From assembly GCA_015698045.1 (NCBI GenBank), contig BLAL01000315.1:62001-126000 (forward strand): a stretch of DNA of 64,000 nt, written 5' to 3'. Position 1 is the first letter of the stretch. Every line of letters begins with the position of its first letter. This document shows, one piece after another, positions 46,600-57,010 of this stretch. Position numbers and translations under genes: made by a program. The notes below the pieces were generated by a model. The model was not told the DNA's origin. It saw only the letters and a list, made by a program, of their open reading frames with translations, and did no database searches. The DNA is from Rhizophagus clarus. Lineage: Eukaryota > Glomeromycota > Glomeromycetes > Glomerales > Glomeraceae.

Positions 46600-47043
46600 T
46601 TTATCTAAATGTAATAAATTCAAAAAAAAAAACCTGTTTACCCAAATAATCAGATCATAATACCGGTTATACCAGTTCAAAACTAGATAAAGTGCATGTG
46701 ACATATAACATATTCCTTTTTTATATCAACTCATGAGATAAGCTTATCGTAAATGGCAAGCGATATTGCCTTTTATGTTATAAATAGATAATCAATGCTA
46801 GTAGTTTTGTTCAGACTTCAGATTTTTATTTTGGCGGAAGGGAAATTTTTTTTAAAAAAATATATCGTTTTTTTTAAATGAAATTTTTTTTTTAAAAAAA
46901 ATGTCATTTTTTTTAAGGGGAATTTTTTTTTAAAAAATAAAAAATCATTTTTTTGTAAGGGAAATTTTTTTTAAAAAAATAAAAAATCATTTGTTTTATG
47001 ATAAGGGAATTTTTTTTTTCAAAAATTATAAACCACAATTTAA
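46600..47043. promoter_or_regulatory. Central region of element X copy 2
   Basis: Inverted match of the copy 1 centre (ATAAAAGGCAATATCG, ATGAGTTGATATAAAAAAGG, CTGATTATTTGGGTAAAC read on minus). It separates array B from the rightward exons. The right half (46850-47000) is a run of A/T blocks with TCATTTTTTT repeats. A divergent promoter by position only. Confidence 0.4.
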
Positions 47044-47312
47044 ATTTTTTGGTTAATGGCGTTACCTTTAGCTTTGGGATTAAATACTGTAACAGGTAAG
47101 TTTTTTTTGCTTTTATTCTCCTTTCTTTTGTCTCTTATTAACTTGTTCTTTTTTTTAGGTGTGGTTGTTTTTATCCATTTCAGAAATTCAAGGTGAGTTT
47201 TAATTTCTTCTCCTTTTTTTTGTTTTCTTTTCATTCTTTCCCTTGTTCTTTTACTAAACTTTTTGTCTTTTTAGATGTGTACCATATGAGTGAAAATTCA
47301 AGTAAGTCTCTT
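47044..47312 (+). other. Rightward exons of element X copy 2
   Basis: GTTAATGGCGTTACCTTTAG to ACTGTAACAG ends at a GTAAGT donor. An intron with CTCTTATTAACTTG and TTTTTTTAG follows, then GTGTGGTTGTTTTTATCC to TTCAAG, GTGAGT, an intron with TTACTAAAC, TTTTTAG, then ATGTGTACCATATGAGTG to TTCAA and GTAAGT. From the ATG the spliced reading is MALPLALGLNTVTGVVVFIH, FRNSRCVPYE, stop: a hydrophobic start like a signal peptide. Copy 1 begins its matching arm with MALVQLPDLNFVILE. Short exons, good splice sites; product unproven. Confidence 0.45.
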
Positions 47313-48040
47313 ACGTCTCTTCTCCTGTTGTTTTATTTTTCTTTTAAGATGATATTAACCGTTTTCTTTCTTTTTTTTTCTATGGGTGGGTGTTCTGGCT
47401 TTTCTTTCATTTTTTTCCCCTTTATTTCTCTTCTTTTCGTGGTTTTTTCGTTTCTTTTTTTCATTATTCCTTTCGTTTCTTCTATGGTTCTTTCATTGAT
47501 CTTTTGTGGTTCTTTTGTTATTCCTTTCATCATTGTTTCTTTTATTGCTTTTTTGGTTTATTTCATTGATCTTTGATTTCTTTCGTTGCTTTTTTTTTGT
47601 TTTTTTCATTGATCCTTGGTTTTTTTCATTACTTTTTTCGTTTCTTTCATTAATCTTTGATCTCTTTTCAATGATCTTTGGTTTCTTTCATTGATCTTTG
47701 ACTTCTTTTGTTGCTTTTTTTTGTTCCCTTTATTGATTTTCATTCCTCCTTTGCTTCCTTTCATTCTCTTTCATTCCTCTTATTTTTTTTTCATTTGCCA
47801 TTTGCTTCTTTTATTCCTTTTATTTTTTTTCATTCTCTTTATTCCTTTTCATTCCCTTTCATTTTCTCATTCATTTTCATTCTTTTTTTGTTTCATTCAT
47901 TCTTTTTCACTATCCTTTACCTTTTTTGTTCCTTCCTCATTTCTCTTTGATCATCTTTACTTCCCTTTATCCCTTTTCATTTATCTCTTCTTTCCTTTAT
48001 TCTTCCTTTGTCCTTTCTTACTGTATTTTCCATTTTTTCT
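47313..48040 (+). repeat. Long pyrimidine tract
   Basis: About 730 bp in which nearly all plus-strand bases are T or C (TTCATTCCTTTTATTT-type strings), with few A and very few G. Such strand asymmetry can support triplex formation. It yields long Phe/Ser/Leu frames in all three frames, which are artefacts. Confidence 0.8.
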
Positions 48041-50007
48041 TATATATTGCAGTGCATGTGCAATTAATACAGCATTATAACATTAATATTACAGTTAAAA
48101 TTATGCAATTGCGGCTTAATTTTTTTATAAAATCATGTATACAGAGTGGTGTAATTTTTTTTCTTTGAATTAAAATATAGTTTTTTTCATACAATTTCCT
48201 TTTTATTAATTTATAGTGATATTAATTATTATTCAACAAATTATTAAGTGTGAAATTGTTTTTGTAATTATAGATTTAATGATTGTGGTGTTAAAGTTTT
48301 TTTTCTTTTTTGTTTAACTAATTATTATTACTATCATATTACCAGTTACGGTATATTAAATCTAGCCGAAATTATGTTAATTCTGGCTAAAATTAAAATT
48401 GTGCTGAATTGCACTTTTTAAAAATTGTACGCATTTTTTTAGATCACTATATTGCATATCTTTAACTTTTATAATACATTGTATAACAAAATTTAACATA
48501 TTTGGACGATGAAACAAATCCGCCGATATGAATAATTTTTTAGTCTATTTTTTAAATATTTTTTTTTATTTTCTTATGTTAAATAATAGTTTTTTTTTAT
48601 TTTTTTTTTAAATTAACCATTTTTTTTTAACGTTAAATAGAATTTTCTTTTTTGTATTTGGTTTAACGTTAAACAAATTTTTTTAGTTTAACGTTAAACA
48701 AGAATTTTTTTTACGCTATACGTCTATACGATAATTAATTTTTGACTTTTTATTTTTTTAATTATATAATATTTTTTAAATATTTTAATATTAAAAATAT
48801 ATTTTTTACATTAAACAGAATTTTATAATATTAATTGAATTTTTTGCAATAAATTTTTTAAAGTCCTTTTTGCTATAATTTTTATAATACTAAAAACTAT
48901 AATTATTTTTTAATATAATTAATGAATTATTTTGATATTAATATAAAAAATCATAATTATATAGGAAACAATGATAATTTTGGAACCATTAGAAAGAGCT
49001 ACTGTATATCTTTCTGCTGCTCAATATCCTACTATTGCTGATATTTGATTTGTGTTTCTTGGTATTTTGGAACACTTAGAAAGTATAATTGGGGATGATG
49101 ATTTTGAACAAAAAGAATTGGCTTCCTTGGTAAACCAATAAATTGGTGAATATTGGAATATAATTAATCAACAAACTTTAGTATCTACAGTTCTTAATCC
49201 CCAGTACAAACTCTCTCTCTTTGAAGTTGGAGCTTCAGTAGCTGAAGCTGTTTCTGCAGTAACTTTTTTATTAACCAATTATCATCATGTAACAATTCCT
49301 GAAAATTGTGATGTTGATGAAAGTGAGACTTCCCGTCAATATTTTCAAAGATTGAAAAAATGACGTTTGAACTACAGTATAATGAAACTTCTAGACAATA
49401 TTCTATAGCAAGTTCTGTAAGTTCTGTTTCAAATGTTTTAGATGAATTGGATAGATATTTGGCATTACAAGTTGATGAAAATGTAAAGCTGCTTATTTGG
49501 TGGAAAGCACATAAACATAAATTTCCAGCTTTAGCCAAGATTTCACGTAATTATTTATCTATTCAAGTGACAAGTGTGGCATGTGAACAGGCTTTTTCTG
49601 TAGCAGGTAATACTATTACTAAAACAAGAAACCGCCTTAATTCAGAAATAGCAAGAGCAACTTTGTGTGCAAAATCATGGATTGAAAACGGAGTAGGTAT
49701 ATTATAAAAAAATAATAATGTAAATATTTGAATTCAATTCATTTACCGTAAATAAAAAATTATGCAATTAATAATGGTTATAAATTTTGTAATTTAATTT
49801 ATAAACTTATTCTAAACTATTTATAAACTAAGTTTGAAAAAAGTTTCAACCCGGTTCAGATAATTGGTTTAACCTATATAAAAAACCCAGTTTTAAGGTT
49901 TGTCAGATGAAATTGAGCTAAAACTGAACCTAAACTGCAAAAAACTGAGCAGTGGCATCCCTAAAAATTACCTTTATAACCTAATCTAAGTCACATGCGA
50001 CTTTTGA

Positions 50008-51260
50008 AGGACCCTGAACAATATATATATAAGTAAGATGAAAATTTCAAAATTTACTATGATTAATAAGCAAATTATTTTAAGTTCTGCTAAACAAACT
50101 CTTATTATAATCTTTGAATTTTTTATTCTGTTAAGCAATTTTTTTTCTGACATATATAACTTTATTTAAGTATAAAAAGAATTTAATTATAATAAATATA
50201 TATATAGTAATAGTAAATTAATTTTTTATATCATTGTGAAAAAAAATTATGAAATTAATTCACTAAATATTAATAAATTAATAATATAAAATGATATACA
50301 ACTTCAGAATTTTTAATATTAATATAATATTAATATACTATTGCTATTTTAAAAATAGTTTTAAAATTTGGAATTTTTTATAAATATTATTATATTTAGA
50401 TTTATAAAAATTAAAATATAAATTATTGCCAACCCTTTTGAACAACTTCTTAAAGTTAATAAATTAATTTAAAATAAAAAAAATTACACTTTAAAATTAA
50501 AATCACTTAAATGATAAATAATTGAAAATACAAATGTTGGTCGCATTCTACAAATATTAATCCAATCATTCTAAAATTTTACTGCAGGTAGATTCGATCT
50601 TGCTGAATAACTTTACTTAAGCAAAAAAAGTAATTTTATTTGACCAAAGTGATGTTATTACATCCTGAATTTAAAAGTGAAAAAAAAATTTTTTTGGAGT
50701 TAGTACTGTTTAAAAAATATAATTATCTTCACAAATATTATACTTAGAATCATAAAAATTGAAATACAAATACTTTTTACACTGCTGAACAATTTACTTA
50801 AACATAAAAAGGTAATTTCATTTGTCTAAAATTCTTTTTATATATGAGTAAAATTAGCAAACAAAAAATAAGAATATAAGAATATTATTATAAAAATATG
50901 ATTTTTTTTATAAATATTAAATACAATATTGTGTTTATAAAATTAAAATATGTAAAATAATAGAAAAGAAGTATCAGTTTAAAAAAATTTTTTGTAAAAA
51001 TTTTTTTTTGATATACATGTAAAATTAAAATTTTCTCTATATATATATATATATAAATTTTTGTTATACGAATAAGAGGTTCTGTTATGCAAATATAATT
51101 ACTGAGCTGAAATAAAAATAAGTTTAGCTACGCATTTAAATATCTAACCAACTAAAAATTTTATATTAAAATAAGCAAATAAAAGTTTTATATAGGGTTG
51201 TTTTTTATATGATCATTAAGCAAACTCAAATCAAACATATTTATATATTGTTCAGGGTTT
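50008..51260. mobile_element. CTGAACAATATATA element, copy 2 (inverted)
   Basis: Starts AGGACCCTGAACAATATATA, ends TATATATTGTTCAGGG. Its interior, reverse-complemented, matches copy 1 (for example AGTAAAGTTATTCAGCA and GATTGGATTAATATTTGT). It has the same ~170-bp units with TTTACTTAAGC. The target duplication is unclear (TTTTGA / TTTTGG). It lies ~45 bp outside the hAT element. Confidence 0.65.
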
Positions 51261-51629
51261 TGGTTTAACAGTAATTTCAATTAGATCCAATTAAAATGTA
51301 TATTATAGAAATTTGATGTAAACTTATCCAATTTTCACGAAGTGTATACTTCATTTGAAATTTGCAGGTTTTTAAATTGCAAATAAATCATCTTTATATG
51401 TCATTTAAATCCATTACATATTAAAACGATGATAAAGAAACGTTAATAAAATTCTGCTCATATTTGCAAATATATTGCTAAAATATTAATAATAAAATAT
51501 GATAAATGCACTATAAATTTTATATAAATTCTATATATATTATAAAGAAATATAATGGATATTAATAACAAATATAATATATATTTTCTGTATACCTGAT
51601 GTAAATATAATTAAACTGAGAACCTTCTA

Positions 51630-54600
51630 TTTAACAGTATTACAGCTGCTAAATTAGTTTGTGTATTTTGAAGACAATAATCTGATTTTATAAATCGATA
51701 TACAATTCGTTGAACTGGTATAATATTTTCATATAAAAGTTTGGCAACTGCTGATTTTCACAATTCAATATATCTTATGCCATTTTGTATAGCTCTGTCA
51801 AAAATTCTAGATGAACCTCATCATGGTACATTAAAATGATTTATTTTTGAATGTTTTTCATACTAATCAACTATTGCTAGTATATGTTCTGTAATTCTCA
51901 CATATGGTAATATAATTAAATATTTAAAAAAATAATGAATAGTTGCTAGCCAATATACAATATTATTTTCATCATCAAGAAATGCAACCATTACGTTAAA
52001 AGTAAGATCAAAGTGACATAATTGTGAACTGAAATGTTCATCAGCAATTTGTAGAGCTAATACACGTATTATTAAGGAAGAAACAAATATTGCATGTCTG
52101 TCTTGTCGTTGGCTTTCAGAATAGAATTGATATTTTAAATTAGCATAAACTTATTCATAGTAACCAACTAAACAGTCAACTAGAGAATTTTTCAATGTTA
52201 ATTCACATATAGGATTTAAAAGTTTGTCAGGAATTGATTCATAACCTCGTATATTCATTTGACTTATCTGAAATGGCAGGCTTTTGAAATATAAAGCTTC
52301 CTGAATAGTAAAATTGTACTTTGCTATTATTCCTTTATCCTCATGTTGAAATGTTTGTAGCTTTATAAAAGACTTGGCAATTTAATCTGAAAATAAAGAT
52401 TTGGCAATTAACATTGTATAATATAATAAAAATTGATGATTAATAATATTTATTACTTCAGCAAAATTTCTTTCTGAATTTGAAATTGATGCTAAATATC
52501 TAAAGTAATAAAATTTAAATATTAAAATAATACAAAAATAATATAAATATAAAATTTATTTTTAACTTACCCATTAAGTCTTTCAAAAGGAAAGCACTAA
52601 AAACTGTAAAAAGGTCCATAATCTAATAAACAGTTTTTAATATGCAAATGCATATGCATGTTTAGTGTTGCAATTTCTGATTTCCAAACAGATTTAACTT
52701 TAGCTAAAAAATCTCTTATTATAAGATCTTCATTTTCAATTTCTTCACGAGTAATTATAGTTTGTCTCCAAAGTGAAAGGCAATCAATAAAGGATTGCCA
52801 ATACTGCCAATATTCTTCAGGAAGAATATCTCTTAAAACTAATATTGAATAAATTAAGCATTAAGATTTTCATTGATCTGCAGAAAATCTGGCAAATTGA
52901 GATGCAATTTTATGACGTATATGACCAATATTTGGGCGTGCGTCAGTAGAAAAGGGGGAAATCGACTTCTTTTTTGTAATTTTGGTTATTAAGCTAATTT
53001 TGTGCACATGACCGAGATCAGCAAAGTGGTCCAATAAAATAAATTTTGAAAAAAAAGTCGATTTCCCCCTTTTCTACTGACGCACGCCCATTTGAAGAAG
53101 GTGGTGTAGCATCAATAATTCTTTGTATTTTTTTAAGGTTATGCACAGAAATTAATGGTTGCTCGCCAGATGTCTATATTTTTATCATTAGTTTAGCAGT
53201 ACCTAAATATAAATTGTGCATGGGATCAATAACAATAAATTGTTGAATATTAATATAAGGAAATTTGATTAAAGGTGTCTATCAGATTCCATATTCAGCA
53301 AATATTTGGTTATGCATTTCAGAGCTTGAATTTTTAAATTTATTAGTAATACTTTGATGTTTTTCTTTTGTGTGTTGTGAAAGATTAGCATTAAAATTAC
53401 TGAAATCTGGTTTCTAATAGCCAGTATTACTATCTTGAATTGTAAAAAATAAATGATCATATCTATAGCATTTTCTCTTAGATGAATGACCAGAAAATCT
53501 GCCAATCTTCAATATACAAATAGATTATTTAATATTAAATTAATATTGATGATAAAACTCAGTGTATTTATTACCTTTCTTGTAGCAGGCAAATGATCAT
53601 TATTAAAGCTGTTCGATAAATTCTTCCAATTGGATAATTAGGTGATTTTATAACTTGACCAGCTCATAATTGAAGAAGTTCATCAACTAATGATGGTTTA
53701 ATATATTGGTGTATTTCATTTACATCTGGCTCATGAGAGCTAGATATTATTCTGATAATAAAAGTATTTTTTTCACAAAGTCATATATGACAAGGTAAAT
53801 TTAATAATGTTAAATATATTACTCCAACAGAGTATTGAATGTGTTTTCAAAGATTAAACCAGTCCAAATTTAAAGCAAATCCAATATGAACTTCTAAAAT
53901 ATTTTTGACAAAAAAAGGTTGACCATTAGTATCAGTAAATATTTTCCAAACCCTTCCTTCATATATGTTAGCAAATACATCATCATCAATTTCACAATTA
54001 AAACATGATTCTAGTAAGTCCTCCATTTTTTGTTTTGATAAAAGTAATTCTAATTGTTGAATTATTGAATAGTATGGATAAACTTTGATTGGCTATTAAT
54101 TATTAATTATGTTTGAGTATAAATAAATTATTAAATTAAAAATTATTAATTAAATATTAATTAATCTAAAATTGTAACCTTATTAAATAATTTCCTTTAA
54201 AAGTTCGAACTATTTTAGTAATTATCTCATTACATTTATTACATTTAATATATTGATCCTTTTCATTAAGAATGCCTGGCAAATAAAGATGATGACATTG
54301 AAGACACACAATATAATTTTTGTATTTATATTTGACTCCAAATAATCAGTCAGCATGGTATATAGTTGAAGGAAAATCAGAATATATGGCTGCATCATTA
54401 AAAGATTGTAATAATTCATTAAGAAAATTTAGCAATGCTGCGCTTACTGTTTGAGGTAATACAAATATATCTTGAAAGAGATAAACCCATAATATCGCCC
54501 ATCTTGTTATTTCATTTGCATTAAGAATTGAAGGATTATAACGAATATTAATGGAAATACTAGTATTTATAGTATAATGATCATCTACTTCATATTCTAA

Positions 54601-54972
54601 AATAATTTCATTATCAGAATATGATTTTTCATCAATAGTTATATTATCTGTATTTGCTTTATTAAGATTATTTGGCAAGATTATGAAATTATTCACATCA
54701 TTTAAAATACTAGTTTTTTGTAAAATAGGTATTGAAGGAATTGATCAAGCTATTTTATTATATGAAGTTGAAGCAGCATCATCGTATAATATAAATATAG
54801 GTTCAGGAATTGGATTTGAATAAATGTCAAAATGGTTATTTTTAACTTGATTTGCAAAATTTTGTTTATGTTTAATAGAAGGATTATTTTGCTCATTTAG
54901 CTCTTTTAACAAGTGACTGCAAAATATTCTTTTTGAACCAACTGAACCTTTGCACTTATTACAATAATATAG
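51630..54972 (-). pseudogene. Tnp2/CACTA-like transposase, many nonsense codons
   Basis: Read from 54972 leftward: CNKCKGSVGSKRIFCSHLLK (zinc-binding start), an Asn-rich linker, VCLQCHHLYLPG...YIKCNKCNE, then after stops FIVIDPMHNLYLGTAKLMIK, RHKIASQFARFSADQ, HMHLHIKNCLLDYGPFYSF and CFPFERLNG, the block order of Tnp2-type transposases. An intron at ~52498-52571 (GTAAGT donor) splits FERLNG from YLASISNSERNFAEVIN. Stops are common (W or Q to stop: ADQ-TGA-KS, YSF-TGA/TAA-CF). A 158-bp MITE sits in it at 52933. This is a different family branch from 7693-11230 but the same broad type. Confidence 0.65.
52933..53090. mobile_element. 158-bp MITE with ~37-bp perfect inverted repeats
   Basis: The ends are TGGGCGTGCGTCAGTAGAAA and its exact inverse, continuing through AGGGGGAAATCGACTT. 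The loop is ~80 bp. It is flanked by TT (2 bp). Removing it and one TT restores the transposase reading PPSSN-IGHIRHKIASQF. The GC content of its ends is far above the surroundings. Confidence 0.85.
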
Positions 54973-54973
54973 C

Positions 54974-56466
54974 CCTATGAAAAAATTGGATAAGAAATTT
55001 ATACGTTTTTTATACGGAAAAAGTCATATGAATATTGTATGATTATCGTATAATAAACGTAGAATTTTTCGTAAAAAAAATATACGTAAAAAAATACGTG
55101 ATATGGAAATCTGTCCAATTCTGTATCATAAAATTACAGTTTATATACTGAAAAATACTGAAAAATACTGAAATTATACGTTTTTTTTAACGTAATTTAT
55201 AATATAAAATTTTATTTAATTTAATTTTTAAATAATAATATTTTCATTGAATAAACAATAAATAAATAAATATTATTTTATTTAATACAAATATTTCATT
55301 TCTTACTACATTTCTTTAACTCTATTAAAAACTAAACTCCCCCTATACTGAACCATACCTATAGTAATTCTATACTAATCTCTAAGATTTGGCATTTCTA
55401 CAAAAAAAAAATAAAAAAAAACAACCTACAAAAAGAAATCAACTCACGAGAAAGAAATCAACCTGCAAAGAAAGAAATCAACCTGCAAAGAAAGAAATCA
55501 ACCCACAAAGAAAGTAACCAACCCATGATAAAAGAAATCAACCCGTGAAAAAGAAATAACTTACAAAAAGAACTGACCTATAGCAGAGAAAAAGAAGTCT
55601 CAAAACTGATCTACTACAACTAAATTACCTGCAAAAGTAAAAAAATCTGGAATTAACCTACAAAAAAAGAAAAGTCTGTGAAGCGCCTTACAAAAAAAAA
55701 GAATGAACTAACTTGCAAAAAGAAAATAAACCTGAACCTGACCTTTAAAAAGAAAAAGACTCTCACCCTATAAGAAAATTAAACAAAAAAAAATATTAAC
55801 TTTAGTTGTAAAAAAATTATCTTTAACGAAAAAAAAATATTTTACAAAAGAAAGGGGAGCAAAGTGGACGGAAAATGAATGATAAAAATAAAAAAATTTT
55901 TTCAACAAAGTTGGGGAAAATAAAGAGAAATAAAAATAGGGAATAAAAAATAGAAAAAACCAAAAACGAAAATTTTTTTAAAAAAAAAGTGAAAAAAAAA
56001 ATAAATTTTTTTAAAAAGAAAGGGTTGGGATAAAGAGTAGAATAGAAAGAAAACTTCTTATTTTTTATCAAAAGAAAGGAGTAGCAGGTAAGAAGAAAAT
56101 CAGAGAAAAAAAATTTTTTTTAGAAGAAAGTTAGAGGGAGAAGAAAAAAAAAATATGGGAAATAAAAAAAGGAGGGTATAAATAAAAAATGGGGAGGGAA
56201 ACAAAAACATATCATAACAAAACAATAATCACGTGATCACATGTTATGATACCTGATACGAAATGCAATAAAATTTATAAGTTTAAAAATTCTGTATAAA
56301 TTCTGTATAGGCGTATACATTCTATATATATTAATTTTTTTGAAAAAATGTTCAAAAATGAATTGTGTATTAAATATACAGAATTGCTATACGGAATCTA
56401 CAAAAGCGTATGACAATTGTATATGAAAGGCATCATTTCTGTATACGGATTTCTTGTAGGATGGTT
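54974..56466. mobile_element. Inverted-repeat element with purine-rich core
   Basis: The left end, CCTATGAAAAAATTGGATAAG, and right end, inverted, CCTACAAGAAATCCGTATAC, are imperfect inverted repeats. Subterminal zones repeat TATACG, CTGTATA and TTCTGTAT on both sides. The core (55400-56200) is A/G-rich on plus: AAGAAATCAACCTGCAAAG repeats at 55430-55530, which on minus read TTTCTTTGCAGGTTGATT, again an acceptor-like pattern, then GGGAGAAG-type runs. It lies at the 5' edge of the Tnp2-like pseudogene. No coding frame is supported. 56467-57010 is AT-rich without a gene. Confidence 0.45.
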
Positions 56467-57010
56467 GTTTATTTATTATGAATTTTGATAAAGAAATATT
56501 ATTTAGTTAAGTTTACTGAATTTTTTTTATAAAAAAAAATTAGAAAGTAAAAACTTAAAAAAAATAAAAAATTCATTGAACGCCAATTATTTCTATATTT
56601 ATTTAACAAAATAAGCTTTGCCACTTGTATTGTATAATAAGTATAATAAATTAATTTAGAAAATAATTTGACTTTATATCACTTCATATAAAAGTATAAT
56701 TAGTTTGATTTTAAACTAAACTTTTAATAGACTTTTTTTTTTATACTTTTTTGTACATAAAATTAATTGAACGATAAATTTTTTTTATACTCTTTTTGTA
56801 TATACTTAAAAATAATTAAAAAATAGTTTTTTTTATACTTTTCTGTACATAGAAACAATTAGACGATAGACTTTTTTTAAACTTTTTGTGCATAAAAACA
56901 ATAGAAACAATGGATGATAAACTTTTTTCATATTTTTCTGTACACAGTATAAATATTATTTTTTCTTTTAATAAAAAAATATTTTTCATTTTTTTTTCAA
57001 CTCGAATAAA

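Larger units (their letters stand above)
43642..48530 (-). mobile_element. Element X, copy 2, nested in a hAT intron
   Basis: Starts CATATGCGCCGATCC and ends CGCCGATATG. The reverse complement matches 14164-20344 at both ends, in the centre and in the array. At 4.9 kb it is longer than copy 1 without its retroposon, mainly because its array has more units and because of the pyrimidine tract at 47.3-48.0 kb. The remaining intron sequence of the hAT gene is 43588-43641 and 48531-48964. 48.05-48.34 kb is AT-rich with no supported gene. Confidence 0.6.
42311..49707 (+). pseudogene. hAT transposase, BED finger to dimerisation domain
   Basis: Exon part 1 (42311-43587) has an acidic EPFQE-repeat start, a BED zinc finger (YSDIWQYFNTQDSQHPTKVV, CKKCNQHI), the first catalytic Asp (LTSDIWTS), the second (ALTTDNATTM) and FGHYHCTAHILNLAAQ. 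Part 2 (48965-49707) has LEPLERATVYLSAAQYPT, YWNIINQQTLVSTVLNPQYK, and the hAT dimerisation block WWKAHKHKFPALAKISRNYL and FSVAGNTITKTRNRLNSE. AGG before GTATAT at 43588 and ATATAG before GAAACA at 48965 form phase-matched splice sites (IIR-ETMIIL). It is dead: stops such as EPF-TAA-EED and VRD-TAA-ALV, and single-base shifts near 42625 and 49355. Confidence 0.82.
42004..49963 (+). mobile_element. hAT transposon with nested insertion
   Basis: The ends TAGAGATGACGA (left) and, inverted, TAGGGATGCCAC (right) begin with the TAGRG of hAT elements. They are flanked by 8-bp copies GAAATTAC (41996-42003) and AAAATTAC (49964-49971), one mismatch. Subterminal sequence has repeated AAACTGAG, TTTAAACTAAG and CAGTTT strings. 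The transposase gene occupies 42311-49707. The ~5.4 kb middle is its second-half intron, swollen by element X copy 2. Confidence 0.82.

Noticed and set aside
47193..48168. Long Phe/Ser/Leu-rich frames, apparent membrane proteins
   Set aside because: They come from a pure pyrimidine tract that is open in all three frames. Composition is unlike any protein.
55823..56071. 82-residue Phe/Leu-rich minus-strand frame
   Set aside because: Lies in the purine-rich core of an inverted-repeat element. Low complexity only.
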